From Isoptericola halotolerans (GTDB lineage: Bacteria; Actinomycetota; Actinomycetes; Actinomycetales; Cellulomonadaceae): a stretch of 64,000 nt of DNA. The translations under genes and the position numbers were made by a program. The stretch spans positions 1 through 64,000 of the forward strand of contig NZ_PVTX01000002.1 of the NCBI RefSeq assembly GCF_003003075.1, in the 5' to 3' direction. Shown piece after piece: positions 1 to 8,731 of the stretch. The notes below the pieces were generated by a model. That model worked only from the letters and a program-made list of their open reading frames with translations, made no database searches and had not been told where the DNA came from. Each line of letters begins with the position of its first letter. The first letter of the stretch is position 1.

Positions 1-114
1 TTACTCACCCGTTCGCCACTGATCCACCCAGCAAGCTGGGCTTCACCGTTCGACTTGCATGTGTTAAGCACGCCGCCAGCGTTCGTCCTGAGCCAGGATC
101 AAACTCTCCGTAAA
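1..114 (-). rRNA. rrs: 16S ribosomal RNA, 5' end (partial)
   Basis: Read on the minus strand, this begins with the universal 16S start GAGTTTGATCCTGGCTCAG (positions 106 down to about 88) and continues with the conserved ACGAACGCTGGCGGCGTGC block and the variable V1 stem. The gene runs off the left edge of the window, so only about the first 114 nt are present. The 5' end is placed by counting back eight bases from GAGTTTGATC, as in the E. coli gene; it may be off by a few bases. Confidence 0.97.
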
Positions 115-329
115 AGAGAGAAAACAACCAACGACCCCCGAAGAGAGCCACCAGTCGCCTATCGATACTGGCCAGACCAAACAGACTAGCTGTTCAATCC
201 AGTCCAAAGGAACCAAAAAGGTTCAAAATTTGGCATTGACTATCAAGCACACTGTTGAGTTCTCAAACAACCGACGCACACCATCCACGACCGGAACACC
301 GTCCCGACCCCGTCCGGGGCAACCCCTCT
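115..329 (-). other. 16S rRNA leader with boxA-like antitermination element
   Basis: This is the transcribed spacer between the rRNA promoter and mature 16S. On the minus strand it carries GTTGTTTGAGAACTCAACAG (271-252), the conserved actinobacterial leader motif thought to act as boxA for antitermination. The motif is itself a small dyad (TTGAG-AA-CTCAA). A short hairpin with arms GAACC and GGTTC lies near 208-224. The AT-rich stretch is typical of rRNA leaders and unlike the surrounding coding DNA. Confidence 0.75.
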
Positions 330-358
330 AACTTAGCAGTTCCGATATCCCCGTGCAA
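330..358 (-). promoter_or_regulatory. rRNA operon promoter
   Basis: On the minus strand TTGCAC (358-353) and TAAGTT (335-330) are separated by 17 nt, a standard sigma-70/SigA-type promoter, followed by the AT-rich rRNA leader. Position and spacing make it the best candidate for the promoter nearest the 16S gene. Further upstream promoters are common in rrn operons; a TGATAGAGT element near 410-420 could be a second -10, but no convincing -35 goes with it. Confidence 0.6.
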
Positions 359-656
359 ATCGCTCGAATCTCTGATTCGTGCTATTTCGGTGATTCCGAA
401 CCCGCCCCACTCTATCAGAGCGCGCATGACGTTCCGATCCAGAAGGATGTGGTTTTCAGCTCCGGCCCGGCCACCGGTACCCAGCCCGTGGGCTGTCTCC
501 TCAGTGTCCGTCGGCCCGTCGGGCTGACTCAGAGAACATTACAGACGTCTCCGCCCCGCCGTCAACGCGGCAGGACGTGGCGCGCGCCACTCCCCCGGGG
601 CCGGCCCTCGGGGGTAGGCGCAGGCGTGTCGTCGACGACCGTCCCGCGAGAGCGAG
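359..656. other. non-coding stretch upstream of the rRNA promoter
   Basis: No plausible protein gene is seen here: the reading frames are short or are continuations of shadows of putP. The half near the promoter is relatively AT-rich, as expected for the upstream region of an rrn promoter. A few short dyads such as AGCCCGTGGGCT (about 484-495) are present, but nothing else can be assigned. Confidence 0.5.
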
Positions 657-701
657 GACGGCCCTGCTCCGACCCCGCGTGGGGGCCGGAGCAGGGCCGT
701 C
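657..701 (-). terminator. GC-rich terminator hairpin after putP
   Basis: A perfect 15-bp stem (657-671 with 687-701, GACGGCCCTGCTCCG and its complement) encloses a loop that can pair further (ACCCC with GGGG). It starts 20 nt past the putP stop codon. There is no T-run, as is common for actinobacterial hairpin terminators. Confidence 0.75.
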
Positions 702-720
702 GACAGCAGCTGCGCCCCGG

Positions 721-2226
721 TCAGACCGTCGCGGGCGTGGCGGGGGCCGTAGCGAGTCGCCGGGCCTCGACGAACTCCTCCTCGACGTCCGCGCCGGGCC
801 GTGCGGTCAGCAGGCTCACCACGACGGCGGCCACCAGACCCACGACGAAGCCGGGGACGATCTCGTAGAGCGAGTCGGACAACGGGCTGCGGCCCCAGGC
901 GAAGGCGACCACCGCACCGCCGACCATCCCGGTGAGCGCACCCCACCGGGTCAGCCGGCGCCAGTACAGGCTGAGCAGGACGATCGGTCCGAACGCCGCG
1001 CCGAACCCTGCCCAGGCGAACCCGACCAGGTCGAGGATCGTCGTCGTGCGGTCCATCGCGATGAGACCGGCGACGATCGCCACCGTGAGCACGCCGGCAC
1101 GGCCGAGCATGACCTGCGCGCGTGCGGAGAGGTCGCGCCGCGTCGTCATCTTCACGAGGTCCTCGACCAGCGCGGAGGACGAGACGATCAGCTGCGAGGA
1201 GATCGTCGACATGATCGCTGCGAGCACCGCGGCGAGGACGAGTCCCGCGACGACCGGGTGGAACAGCGTCTGGGCCAGGAAGAGGAAGACCGTCTCCGGG
1301 TTCTCCAGCGCCAGCCCGTTGACGTTGACGTAGGCGACACCGATCAGGCCCGTCAGGACGGCGCCGATGCCGGTCAGGATCATCCACGAGATACCGATGC
1401 GACGCCCCACCGTGGCGTCGGCGGGCGAACGCATCGCCATGAACCGGACGATGATGTGCGGCTGCCCGAAGTACCCGAGACCCCAGGCGAGGGCCGAGAT
1501 GATCCCCGTGGCGGAGGCGCCGGCGACGAACGACAGGTGGTCGGCGGCAGCCGCCGTGTCCGCCGCGAGGATTCCCTCGCGCACGACGTCCCAGCCGCCC
1601 ATCTCGACGATCGCCACGATCGGCACGGCCACCAATGCCAGGAGCATGAGGAGCCCCTGGGCGACGTCGGTCCACGTCGCCCCCAGGAATCCCCCGAACA
1701 ACGTGTAGGCGAGCGTGACGCCACCGACCACGAGCAGGCCGGTCGTGTAGCTCATGTCGAACGAGCTCTCGAAGAACGTGCCGCCCGCGACCATGCCGGA
1801 CGAGACGTAGAAGGTGAAGAACACCAGCACGATCGCGCCGGCGGCGATGCGCAGCAGGCGGGAGGTGTCTCGGAGCCTGTTCTCGAAGAAGCTCGGGATC
1901 GTGATGGAGTTGTTCGAGACCTCCGTGTAGGCGCGCAGGCGTGGCGCCACGAACTTCCAGTTCAGCCAGGCACCGATCGTCAGGCCGATGGCGATCCACG
2001 CCTCGACGAGGCCGGAGAGATAGATGGCGCCGGGAAGCCCCATCAGCAGCCAGCCGGACATGTCCGACGCGCCGGCGCTCAGCGCCGCGACCCCTGGATG
2101 CAGCCGGCGGCCGCCCAGCATGTAGTCGTCGAGGTCGTTCGTCCTGCGGAACGCGGCATAGCCGATCCCCAGCATCAGAGCCAGGTAGGCCACGATGGCG
2201 ATCGTCGTCCAGGTCTGATCGCTCAT
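721..2226 (-). CDS. putP: sodium/proline symporter PutP
   Basis: Sodium:solute symporter family (SSF) protein of the cytoplasmic membrane that takes up proline with Na+. The 501-residue length, the N-terminal SDQTWTTIAIVAYLALMLGIG helix region, the DYMLGGR motif and the ASDMSGWLLMGLPG helix 2 (Na+ and proline binding in PutP) fit the PutP branch closely. About 13 membrane segments are visible. A GTG 12 nt further up (2238) is possible, but a GAGAGG sequence abuts it and better serves the ATG at 2226. The gene stands alone, with a strong hairpin behind it. Proline as substrate is inferred from family resemblance. Confidence 0.9.
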   Translation of the reverse strand: MSDQTWTTIAIVAYLALMLGIGYAAFRRTNDLDDYMLGGRRLHPGVAALSAGASDMSGWLLMGLPGAIYLSGLVEAWIAIGLTIGAWLNWKFVAPRLRAYTEVSNNSITIPSFFENRLRDTSRLLRIAAGAIVLVFFTFYVSSGMVAGGTFFESSFDMSYTTGLLVVGGVTLAYTLFGGFLGATWTDVAQGLLMLLALVAVPIVAIVEMGGWDVVREGILAADTAAAADHLSFVAGASATGIISALAWGLGYFGQPHIIVRFMAMRSPADATVGRRIGISWMILTGIGAVLTGLIGVAYVNVNGLALENPETVFLFLAQTLFHPVVAGLVLAAVLAAIMSTISSQLIVSSSALVEDLVKMTTRRDLSARAQVMLGRAGVLTVAIVAGLIAMDRTTTILDLVGFAWAGFGAAFGPIVLLSLYWRRLTRWGALTGMVGGAVVAFAWGRSPLSDSLYEIVPGFVVGLVAAVVVSLLTARPGADVEEEFVEARRLATAPATPATV

Positions 2227-2405
2227 GCGATCGTTCACCCTCTCGTACGTCGTGCAGCGTCTCGCACCCGGCGCTCCGTCGCGCCGCGCGCCCTCCGCCG
2301 CTCAGCCGCGGCGGGGTGGGGCCAGGTCAGTTCCGTCCGACGTCAGGATCGCTGCCGCCGACGTGCCTCGCTGCGGTACCGCCCCACAGGGCCCAGCAAT
2401 GAGAA

Positions 2406-2434
2406 ACGGCTCGACCCCTCGGGGATCGAGCCGT
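2406..2434 (-). terminator. terminator after tRNA-Arg
   Basis: A nine-base perfect stem (ACGGCTCGA at 2406-2414 with TCGAGCCGT at 2426-2434) encloses a loop that can pair further through CCCC and GGGG. On the minus strand it is followed by TTTCTC. It lies 10 nt past the tRNA 3' end. Confidence 0.75.
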
Positions 2435-2444
2435 CATCTCAGCG

Positions 2445-2517
2445 TGCGCCCGGAGGGATTCGAACCCCCAACCTTCTGATCCGTAGTCAGATGCTCTATC
2501 CGTTGAGCTACGGGCGC
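2445..2517 (-). tRNA. tRNA-Arg (anticodon ACG)
   Basis: The minus strand gives a 73-nt cloverleaf: acceptor GCGCCCG paired with CGGGCGC, D-arm with AGCTCAACGGATAGAGC, anticodon stem TCTGA/TCAGA around loop CTACGGA (anticodon ACG, read as ICG), and T-arm with GGTTCGAATCC. The 3' CCA is not encoded. It serves CGN arginine codons, abundant in this GC-rich genome. Confidence 0.97.
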
Positions 2518-2644
2518 AGATCATCCCGGCGCTCGCGCACCGGCCGACGAGAACATTACCGTGCCGACTGCCGATCCCCAAACCGGGAACCGCCATCGTG
2601 ACCGACGCCACCGTGGCCGTGCACAGATGTCCTCACCCACAGAA

Positions 2645-2674
2645 AAGACCCCGGGCGTTGAGCTCCGGAGTCTT
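2645..2674 (-). terminator. intrinsic terminator after tRNA-Ser(GCU)
   Basis: On the minus strand AAGACTCCGG pairs with CCGGGGTCTT (one G-U pair) over a 10-nt loop and is followed by TTTTCTG. It sits immediately downstream of the tRNA and is the most classical terminator in the window. Confidence 0.8.
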
Positions 2675-2679
2675 CCTGG

Positions 2680-2768
2680 CGGAGACGGGGGGATTTGAAC
2701 CCCCGAACGGGTTGCCCCGTTACCACCTTAGCAGGGTGGCGCACTAGACCAGACTATGCGACGTCTCC
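2680..2768 (-). tRNA. tRNA-Ser (anticodon GCU)
   Basis: An 89-nt class II tRNA on the minus strand: acceptor GGAGACG/CGTCTCC, anticodon loop CTGCTAA (anticodon GCU, for AGC/AGU codons), a long variable arm (AACGGGGCAACCCGTT region) and T-arm GGTTCAAATCC. The discriminator base is G and CCA is encoded directly after it (2679-2677). Confidence 0.97.
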
Positions 2769-2858
2769 TCGCAACAGGCAGGCCTCAGCCTCTGCTGCGG
2801 CGCCCAGACTACCGGTCGGAAGGCCCACGGAGCAAAAGCCAGGCCCCGGGACACGCCC

Positions 2859-2880
2859 GGGAGCCGACCGCACGGCTCCC
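2859..2880 (-). terminator. hairpin after tRNA-Ser(UGA)
   Basis: GGGAGCCG (2859-2866) and CGGCTCCC (2873-2880) form a perfect 8-bp stem with a 6-nt loop, 17 nt past the tRNA 3' end. There is no T-run. It is a probable terminator by position. Confidence 0.55.
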
Positions 2881-2897
2881 ACCAGCAAGGGCATCGG

Positions 2898-2985
2898 CGG
2901 AGGGCGGGGGATTCGAACCCCCGGTGCGGGGTTGCCGCACAACGGTTTTCAAGACCGTCACATTCGGCCGCTCTGTCAGCCCTCC
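2898..2985 (-). tRNA. tRNA-Ser (anticodon UGA)
   Basis: An 88-nt class II tRNA on the minus strand: acceptor GGAGGGC/GCCCTCC, anticodon loop CTTGAAA (anticodon UGA, for UCA/UCG codons), a long variable arm and T-arm GGTTCGAATCC. CCA is not encoded (CCG follows the discriminator). With the Ser-GCU and Arg-ACG genes it makes a loose tRNA group, each with its own hairpin. Confidence 0.97.
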
Positions 2986-3028
2986 CAGGCCCCGCAGTCT
3001 AGCGGGGCCACGACCCGTGACGGACGAC

Positions 3029-3062
3029 GGCCGGCCCGTGGGCCGACGCCCACCGACCGGCC
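3029..3062 (-). terminator. terminator after the conservon
   Basis: An interrupted hairpin: GGCCGG (3029-3034) pairs with CCGGCC (3057-3062), and inside it GTGGGC (3038-3043) pairs with GCCCAC (3048-3053) over a CGAC loop. It lies 18 nt past the cvnD stop and before the tRNA-Ser gene. Confidence 0.6.
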
Positions 3063-3080
3063 GCCCCCGGCACGCACCGG

Positions 3081-4070
3081 TCAGCTCGGGGCGCCGCCGG
3101 ACCTCAGCTGACGCATGGCGAGCTGGACGAGCGAGATCAGGGTCTGCTTCGTGGCTGCGCGGGAGCGAGCGTCCGTGTAGAGCATCGGCACGTGCGCCGG
3201 GATCTGCAGCGCCTCACGGACGTCCTCGAGCCGGTGCTTGGCCACACCGTCGAAGCAGTTGACGCCGACCACGAACGGGATGCCCCGCTGCTCGAAGTAG
3301 TCGATCGCCGGGAAGCACTGCTCGAGCCGGTCGGTGTCCACCAGGACGACGGCACCGATCGCACCGCGCACCAGGTCGTCCCACATGAACAGGAAGCGGT
3401 CCTGACCCGGCGTCCCGAACAGGTACAGCCAGAGGTTCCCGGGCAGCGACACCCGCCCGAAGTCCATGGCCACCGTCGTGGTCGTCTTGCGGTCCGTCAC
3501 CCCGCCCGCATCGTCGACGCCGACCGAGTGCTCCGTCATCGCAGCCTCGGTGTTGAGCGGCTCGACGTCCGAGATGGAGCCGATGAAGGTCGTCTTGCCC
3601 ACGGCGAAACCACCGGCGACGACGATCTTCGTGACGGTCGGCGCCGCACCGCCGGCGTCTCCGGACGGCTTGGCCCCCGCCGCGGGAGCCGTCTGCTGCG
3701 CCGACGACTGCTGCATCGACTGCTGCTGCGAGGGCTGTCCGGTCGGGGCAGCCTGCTGGCTGACCGTCCCCTGAGGGGCGGTGGCCACGGGCGACCCACC
3801 GTTCGCCTGCTGCTCGGGAGCCGACTGCGTGGGGGCCTGCGGGGCGTTCGACATCTGCTGCTTCTCCTGGGGTGCACCCGCCTCGGCGCGCGTCGATCCA
3901 CCGAGCACGCTCTGGCGCACCGGTGAGCTGGTCCGGGCGCCGCCGAAGGGTGACGGCGCGCCGGCGGTGGTCGCGTTCAGCCCGCCCGCCGGCGGCGAGA
4001 CCGGCGCCCACGTGGGCGCCAGACTGCCGGAGCCCCCGGGCGCCGCGCTGTCAGAGGGTGGAAATGCCAT
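3081..4070 (-). CDS. cvnD: conservon GTP-binding protein CvnD, with long N-terminal extension
   Basis: Ras-like/MglA-type small GTPase, the last member of the conservon. The P-loop GGFAVGKTT is near residue 155, with a DxxG-like LFGTPGQDR further on. Family members are usually about 190-200 residues; this one has about 140 extra N-terminal residues rich in Pro, Gln, Ala and Ser, with no fold signs. The ATG at 4070 (GGAG 10 nt upstream) overlaps the cvnC end and implies coupling. An internal ATG at 3854 has an even better AGGAG with 9-nt spacing and would give 257 residues, so both starts or two forms are possible. In Streptomyces such GTPases act with the CvnA-C membrane complex in developmental control. 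Confidence 0.85.
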   Translation of the reverse strand: MAFPPSDSAAPGGSGSLAPTWAPVSPPAGGLNATTAGAPSPFGGARTSSPVRQSVLGGSTRAEAGAPQEKQQMSNAPQAPTQSAPEQQANGGSPVATAPQGTVSQQAAPTGQPSQQQSMQQSSAQQTAPAAGAKPSGDAGGAAPTVTKIVVAGGFAVGKTTFIGSISDVEPLNTEAAMTEHSVGVDDAGGVTDRKTTTTVAMDFGRVSLPGNLWLYLFGTPGQDRFLFMWDDLVRGAIGAVVLVDTDRLEQCFPAIDYFEQRGIPFVVGVNCFDGVAKHRLEDVREALQIPAHVPMLYTDARSRAATKQTLISLVQLAMRQLRSGGAPS

Positions 4071-4467
4071 TGAGAACACTCTCCAAGACGCTCAGGGAAA
4101 GCCCCGAGTGGTTGCTGCCGTGGCCCGTGTGGACGTTCACCGGGGCCGAGGTGTGCACGGTGATGTGGCCCTCCTCCTGCATGTCCGCCACGAGGATGCG
4201 GACCACCCCCAGGGGGAGCTTCAGAAGGGCCGAGAGCTCGGCGATCGACACGTACGTGTGTGCCGCGTGCTGCAGGATCGCGCGCTTCTCAGGAGTGAGC
4301 CCGAAGCTGCTGACCGCCCCGGGCATGACCTCGACCAACGCCTCGAGCGGCAGGTCGGACAGGGAGGACCGGACGCGGCCACCCGTGACCGCGTAGGGAC
4401 GCACCGTGGAAGCCTCGTAGCCGTCTGCGGAGTGCGTACCCAGGGAACCGAACGGTGCGTGCGTCAT
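4051..4467 (-). CDS. cvnC: conservon DUF742 protein CvnC
   Basis: A 138-residue protein with the DUF742 signature: VRPYAVTGGRVR near residue 22, then a winged-helix-like stretch (LTPEKRAILQHA, SIAELSALLKLPLGVVRILVADM, EEGHITVH). It is the third conservon component, probably cytoplasmic and bound to the CvnA sensor. It starts 8 nt after cvnB ends and overlaps the start of cvnD, so the four genes read as one operon. No biochemical role is established from the sequence. Confidence 0.9.
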   Translation of the reverse strand: MTHAPFGSLGTHSADGYEASTVRPYAVTGGRVRSSLSDLPLEALVEVMPGAVSSFGLTPEKRAILQHAAHTYVSIAELSALLKLPLGVVRILVADMQEEGHITVHTSAPVNVHTGHGSNHSGLSLSVLESVLNGISTL

Positions 4468-4475
4468 CCTCTATC

Positions 4476-4925
4476 TCATCCAACCTGCGCTGAGCGCGTC
4501 GTGCCGTCGACGGGAAGGCTGCCCCGCATCTCGGAGATGAGCTGGGGCGTGAGGGTGGCCTCGGTACGGGACACCAGCAGCGCCATCTCGTAGCCGATGA
4601 GGCCGATGTCGCAGTTCGCCTCGGCCACGACGGCGAGGACCGAACCGTTCGAGACGTTCATCAGGAAGAGGTAGCCGTTGTCCATCTCGATGATGGCCTG
4701 GCGGACGTTGCCACCACTGAGCTGGCGCGAGGCGCCACGGGTCAGGCTCGACATCCCCGACACGATCGCGGCGAGCTGGTCGCCGCTGGTCCGGTCGAGG
4801 TGGTCCGACATCGCCATGAGCAGACCGTCCGCAGAGACCACCAGGGTGTGGCGGCTGCCCGGGACGGTCCGGACGAAGTTGTCGAGAAGCCACCCGAAAT
4901 TGGTCGCTTCAGTACTGAGGGTCAC
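4476..4925 (-). CDS. cvnB: conservon roadblock/LC7 protein CvnB
   Basis: A 149-residue roadblock/LC7-fold protein (core from about residue 10 to 125; motifs HTLVVSADGLLMAMS, LAAIVSGMSSLTRGAS, GYLFLMNVSNGSVLAVVA). In conservons and in Myxococcus MglB, roadblock proteins partner and regulate the small GTPase, so it likely acts on CvnD. The GTG start at 4925 has a strong GAGGAGGA ribosome site. It lies 101 nt after cvnA with no clear terminator between. Confidence 0.92.
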   Translation of the reverse strand: MTLSTEATNFGWLLDNFVRTVPGSRHTLVVSADGLLMAMSDHLDRTSGDQLAAIVSGMSSLTRGASRQLSGGNVRQAIIEMDNGYLFLMNVSNGSVLAVVAEANCDIGLIGYEMALLVSRTEATLTPQLISEMRGSLPVDGTTRSAQVG

Positions 4926-5026
4926 GCTTCCTCCTCGTCAGGTGCGCTGAGTGCGCAGGTCACCGCTGCTGCGGAGACGATCCAGGGACATCATTCACGG
5001 TCAGGGGGTCATCCGTCGAGGCCCCG

Positions 5027-8000
5027 TCACCCGGTTGCCTCGGAACGTCCACGGGCGGTCGCCGACTGGAAGGCCGACAGCCGCGCGCGCAGCTGCTCCG
5101 GATCACGTTCGATGCGGGCCGAGAACCGGTCCGCGGACGCGGGCTGCTCGGCGTTCCTGCTCCGGCGGGCCAGGCCGTTCGCGGCCACCGGTGCCACCGC
5201 GGTGGGTCGGTACGTCTGCTCCTCGTTGCTGGTCGTCACGTTCTCTTCCTGGAAGACGCCGCGCTGCATGAGCGTGGACATCTCCTCGTACAGGACGGCC
5301 GAGGCCATCCACTCGGAGCGTGCCTCGACGGTGTCGGGCACGTAGTGGGGATCGAGCGGGTCCGCCTTGGCGTCCCCGGTAGCACGCAGCGGGAGCACGG
5401 ACTCGCCGTAGGACCTGGCCACCGGCCGGCCCTCGTCCGCCGACGCCGCGAAGGCCGGTGCGGCGGGTTCCTCGGCCGGCGCCGGCTCGGCCGGGCGCGG
5501 CGTGGGGAGCGGGACGTCCTCGACGACCGGCGGCTGGTAGGCCACCGGCGCCGGTCGCTCCGGGGCGAACGGCTGCGGCTCCGCCGCGCGCGGCGCCTGC
5601 GGCCACCCGCTGTCGGGACGCGGCGCCTCCTGGACGGGCTGCAGCGCAGAGCGGTCGGGCGCGGAGCCCGCGGAGTCCGCGCTCACGGCGAGCGTCGGCG
5701 AGGTCAGGGGGTCGACGCCGCGCGCCGAGCCGACCGGCTCCGCCGGTGAACCGTTGGTGACCGAGTCGGCCGCCGCGGCCGCGGTCTCCGCCACGGCGGG
5801 CTTGCGACCGAAGAGCCCACGCTTCCGCGACCCCTGGGCCGGTGCCGCCTCGCCACGCCGGTTCGGCAGGTCGGACATCAGGTCCTCGAACGCCGGCAGG
5901 GAGATGAAACCGGAGTCCTCCGACTCCGCCGTCTCGTCCCGGCCACGCTCGGCAGCAACCGGCTCGCTCCGGGTCGGCTCGCTCTGGACGGGCGCGCTCG
6001 GGGCCGGTGCGGTCGCCGGAGCAGGGGCCGCCACGGACGGCGACCGGGCGGGCTCGGGTTCCTCGGCGACCGGGCTGAAGGCCACCGGCACGTCCGCCGG
6101 GTCGTCGGTCACGGCGTCGAGCTGGAGAGTGCCGTCACCGGCGCCCTCCTCGAGCCGCTCCATCGAGCGGAAGCTCGAGAAGAGTCCCGTGCGCTGCTCG
6201 GGCTCGATCGGCGCGGCCGGCGGCTCGTCCTGGGGCAGCAGCGGCATCGCTCCCGAGTGGGCGCTCGGCTCCTGCGCACCCTCGGAGGGACGCTGACGGC
6301 TCGGCAACGAGCTGCCCGACGTCGCCACCTCGCTCGGCGGCGACCACGAGGCGTCCTCGGTCTGCTCCGCGGCGGACTCGTCCATGTGCGGCGTGGCCAG
6401 GGGCGGCAGGACGATCGACTCGGTCGGCAGCCCCTCGTCACCCCGACGGCGACGCGGCATGCCGGTGGACGTGGTCCCGTCCGTGAGCGCGTCCAGGTCG
6501 ACCGGCTGAGCCGTCGGCGGCTCGGGCTGCGGCATCCCGAAGGACGACTGGACGGACTGCCGGTGGTCGACCGGCTGCGGCCGGGCGGCCGGCATCGGCA
6601 TCGCCGACGTCGGTCGGCGGTCGATCGTGCCCTCCTCGGCGTACCGGCTCTCCGGCGCCTGCGCGGCGACGGGCGCCGGGGCGGAGGGGCTCGAGGCCGT
6701 CCGGGGGTCGGCGGGCACGGTGGCCGGCACCGCGGTGGTCAGGCCGGTCTGAGCCGGTTCCTGACCGATCTGGGCCACCGCCTGCTGCGTGGTGGTCTCG
6801 AGCGGGTCCGTCGGCTGCGGCAGGGGTACCGCGTCGTCGGCGAGGAAGAGCTCCGACGGGAACGCGATCGTGACCGTGGTGCCCTTGCCGCCCTGGCCGG
6901 CGCTGAACTCGACCACGGCGCGCAGGCGGACGGCGAGCCGGCCGACGACGAAGAGGCCGAGGCGCTGGGCGCCCACCGCGTCGGAGGCGGTGGTCGAGGC
7001 GACCTTGTGGTTGGCTTCCGCGATCTCCTCGGCCGACATGCCCAGGCCGTGGTCGCGGACGGTCACGACGACACCCCGCTCGTCGCGGGCGGTGGACACC
7101 TCGACCGGCGTGTGCGGCTCGGAGAACATGGTGGCGTTCTCGAGCAGCTCGGCGATGAGGTGCGCCGCGTTGAGGGCGTTGTGACCGAGCATCTGCGGGT
7201 CGGTGTGCAGGCTGAGCCGCACCCGGTCGTAGAGCTCGATCTCGGACGACGCGGTCCGGATCACGTCGGAGACGGGCATCGGGTTGCGGACGCGACGGCC
7301 GGAGTCGATGCCGGCGAGGACCAGCAGCGACTCGGCGTTGCGGCGCATCCGGGTGGCGAGGTGGTCGAGCCGGAAGAGGTTCGACAGCGTGCTCGCGTCC
7401 TCCTCCGACCGCTCGAGCTCGTCGAGGAACGCGAGCTGGCGGTTGAGCAGCACCTGGTCGCGGCGCGCGACGTTGACGAACATCTCGGCGATCGAGCCAC
7501 GGAGCGCCGCCTGCTCCCGGGCGACCTCCATCGTGGTCTCGTTCACCTGGTTGAACGCGTGGGCCAGGCGGCCGATCTCGTCGTCGGACTCGACCGGGAT
7601 CTGCACCAGGTCGATGTCGGGCGACTGGCCCGGCACCGCCATCTGCTCGACCATCTGCGGCAGGCGCTCGCGGACGTCCGCCGTGGCGACGGTCAGGCGC
7701 CGCAGCGGCGAGACGATCCGGCGGGCGATGACCAGTGCGATGACGAGCGACAGCAGCACGATGCCGAACGTGGCGACCAGCGTACCGATCGCCTGGTTGC
7801 GGGCGGCGTCGGAGACGTCCTGCGCGTAGGTCACCGTCTCGGCGCGGACCTCGTCGCGCACCGGCTGCATCTGGTCGATCCAGGACTGCGAGAGCTCGGA
7901 CCAGGCCGCCGCGTCCCGCTGGTTGATCCGGGAGAAGTCGAGGAACTGCAGCTGGAAGCGCAGCGCGTCCAGCTCGTCGGAGTACGCCGGGAGCTGGATG

Positions 8001-8731
8001 CCGAGGCCCAGCCGGTCGACGCGGTCCTGCGCGGCGGCGCGCAGCTCGTCGGTGGTGTTCAGCGCGGTGACCATCTGGCTCATGAGGTCGCCGTTGGGCG
8101 TCTCGTTGGGGCCGGCCGCGGCGGCGCGTGCGGCCTCGGCGAGCCCGAGCGCCACGATCGGCCGCTCGTAGGTGTTCGCCAGCATCGCCTCGTCCATCGC
8201 GACGTAGGCGTTCAGGCGCTCGGCGAGGGCCGAGTCGGTCGAGGCGGCGGAGAGCGCCCGGGGGATGTTCAGCGCCCGCTCGATGAGCTCGCCGTACTGC
8301 GCGGTGGCGGAGGCGGGCGTGATCTGGCCGGCGATCACGTCGGTCTGCAGGTCGTCGACCGCGCGCCGGTCCTCCAGGGTCGCGTTGATGGCGTCGCGGA
8401 CGTTGGTGCTCAGGAGGTCGGTGTCGAGCGCCGCCAGCGCGTCGTTGCGCGCGTCGACCGCCTCGTCCGTCTGCTCCTGGGCCTCGACGAGACGGTCCAT
8501 CGCGCCCTCGACGTCGTTCAGCGCGGCCACGGACAGCGCACGCTCCGCGGCCATCGCGGTACCGGCGCGGTCCTGCAGCTCGAGGCTGTCCACCAGGCTC
8601 GACGTCTGGCTGGACTGGATCATGTCCTGCAGCGCGCCCCACGAGATGTACGTGGCGGCCAGAAGTAGGACGAAGATCGGCACGGCGAGTGTCGCAAGGA
8701 TCTTCCCGCGAACGCCCAACCTGCGGAGCAT
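5027..8731 (-). CDS. cvnA: conservon sensor kinase-like membrane protein CvnA
   Basis: A 1234-residue membrane protein. Residues about 10-32 form TM1; about 35-305 are extracytoplasmic and resemble the nitrate/nitrite-sensing-type domain; TM2 is near 310-335 (LVATFGIVLLSLVIALVIA); a HAMP-like segment follows. A histidine-kinase-type ATPase region spans about 490-640 with N-box ELLENATMF and G-box DHGLGMS. Residues about 650-1100 are a Pro/Ala/Glu-rich linker, and a short conserved tail closes the protein. No clear phosphoacceptor H-box is seen, as is typical for CvnA. It heads the cvnABCD operon; the P450 gene (cvnE) that follows some conservons is absent. Confidence 0.92.
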   Translation of the reverse strand: MLRRLGVRGKILATLAVPIFVLLLAATYISWGALQDMIQSSQTSSLVDSLELQDRAGTAMAAERALSVAALNDVEGAMDRLVEAQEQTDEAVDARNDALAALDTDLLSTNVRDAINATLEDRRAVDDLQTDVIAGQITPASATAQYGELIERALNIPRALSAASTDSALAERLNAYVAMDEAMLANTYERPIVALGLAEAARAAAAGPNETPNGDLMSQMVTALNTTDELRAAAQDRVDRLGLGIQLPAYSDELDALRFQLQFLDFSRINQRDAAAWSELSQSWIDQMQPVRDEVRAETVTYAQDVSDAARNQAIGTLVATFGIVLLSLVIALVIARRIVSPLRRLTVATADVRERLPQMVEQMAVPGQSPDIDLVQIPVESDDEIGRLAHAFNQVNETTMEVAREQAALRGSIAEMFVNVARRDQVLLNRQLAFLDELERSEEDASTLSNLFRLDHLATRMRRNAESLLVLAGIDSGRRVRNPMPVSDVIRTASSEIELYDRVRLSLHTDPQMLGHNALNAAHLIAELLENATMFSEPHTPVEVSTARDERGVVVTVRDHGLGMSAEEIAEANHKVASTTASDAVGAQRLGLFVVGRLAVRLRAVVEFSAGQGGKGTTVTIAFPSELFLADDAVPLPQPTDPLETTTQQAVAQIGQEPAQTGLTTAVPATVPADPRTASSPSAPAPVAAQAPESRYAEEGTIDRRPTSAMPMPAARPQPVDHRQSVQSSFGMPQPEPPTAQPVDLDALTDGTTSTGMPRRRRGDEGLPTESIVLPPLATPHMDESAAEQTEDASWSPPSEVATSGSSLPSRQRPSEGAQEPSAHSGAMPLLPQDEPPAAPIEPEQRTGLFSSFRSMERLEEGAGDGTLQLDAVTDDPADVPVAFSPVAEEPEPARSPSVAAPAPATAPAPSAPVQSEPTRSEPVAAERGRDETAESEDSGFISLPAFEDLMSDLPNRRGEAAPAQGSRKRGLFGRKPAVAETAAAAADSVTNGSPAEPVGSARGVDPLTSPTLAVSADSAGSAPDRSALQPVQEAPRPDSGWPQAPRAAEPQPFAPERPAPVAYQPPVVEDVPLPTPRPAEPAPAEEPAAPAFAASADEGRPVARSYGESVLPLRATGDAKADPLDPHYVPDTVEARSEWMASAVLYEEMSTLMQRGVFQEENVTTSNEEQTYRPTAVAPVAANGLARRSRNAEQPASADRFSARIERDPEQLRARLSAFQSATARGRSEATG

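Noticed and set aside
577-2601. Long plus-strand frame across putP and tRNA-Arg
   Set aside because: It runs antisense through putP and through a tRNA gene, so it cannot be a real protein gene.
6257-8668. 803-codon open frame opposite cvnA
   Set aside because: A shadow of the cvnA codon pattern. The cvnA frame has membrane helices, HAMP and ATPase motifs; this one has none.
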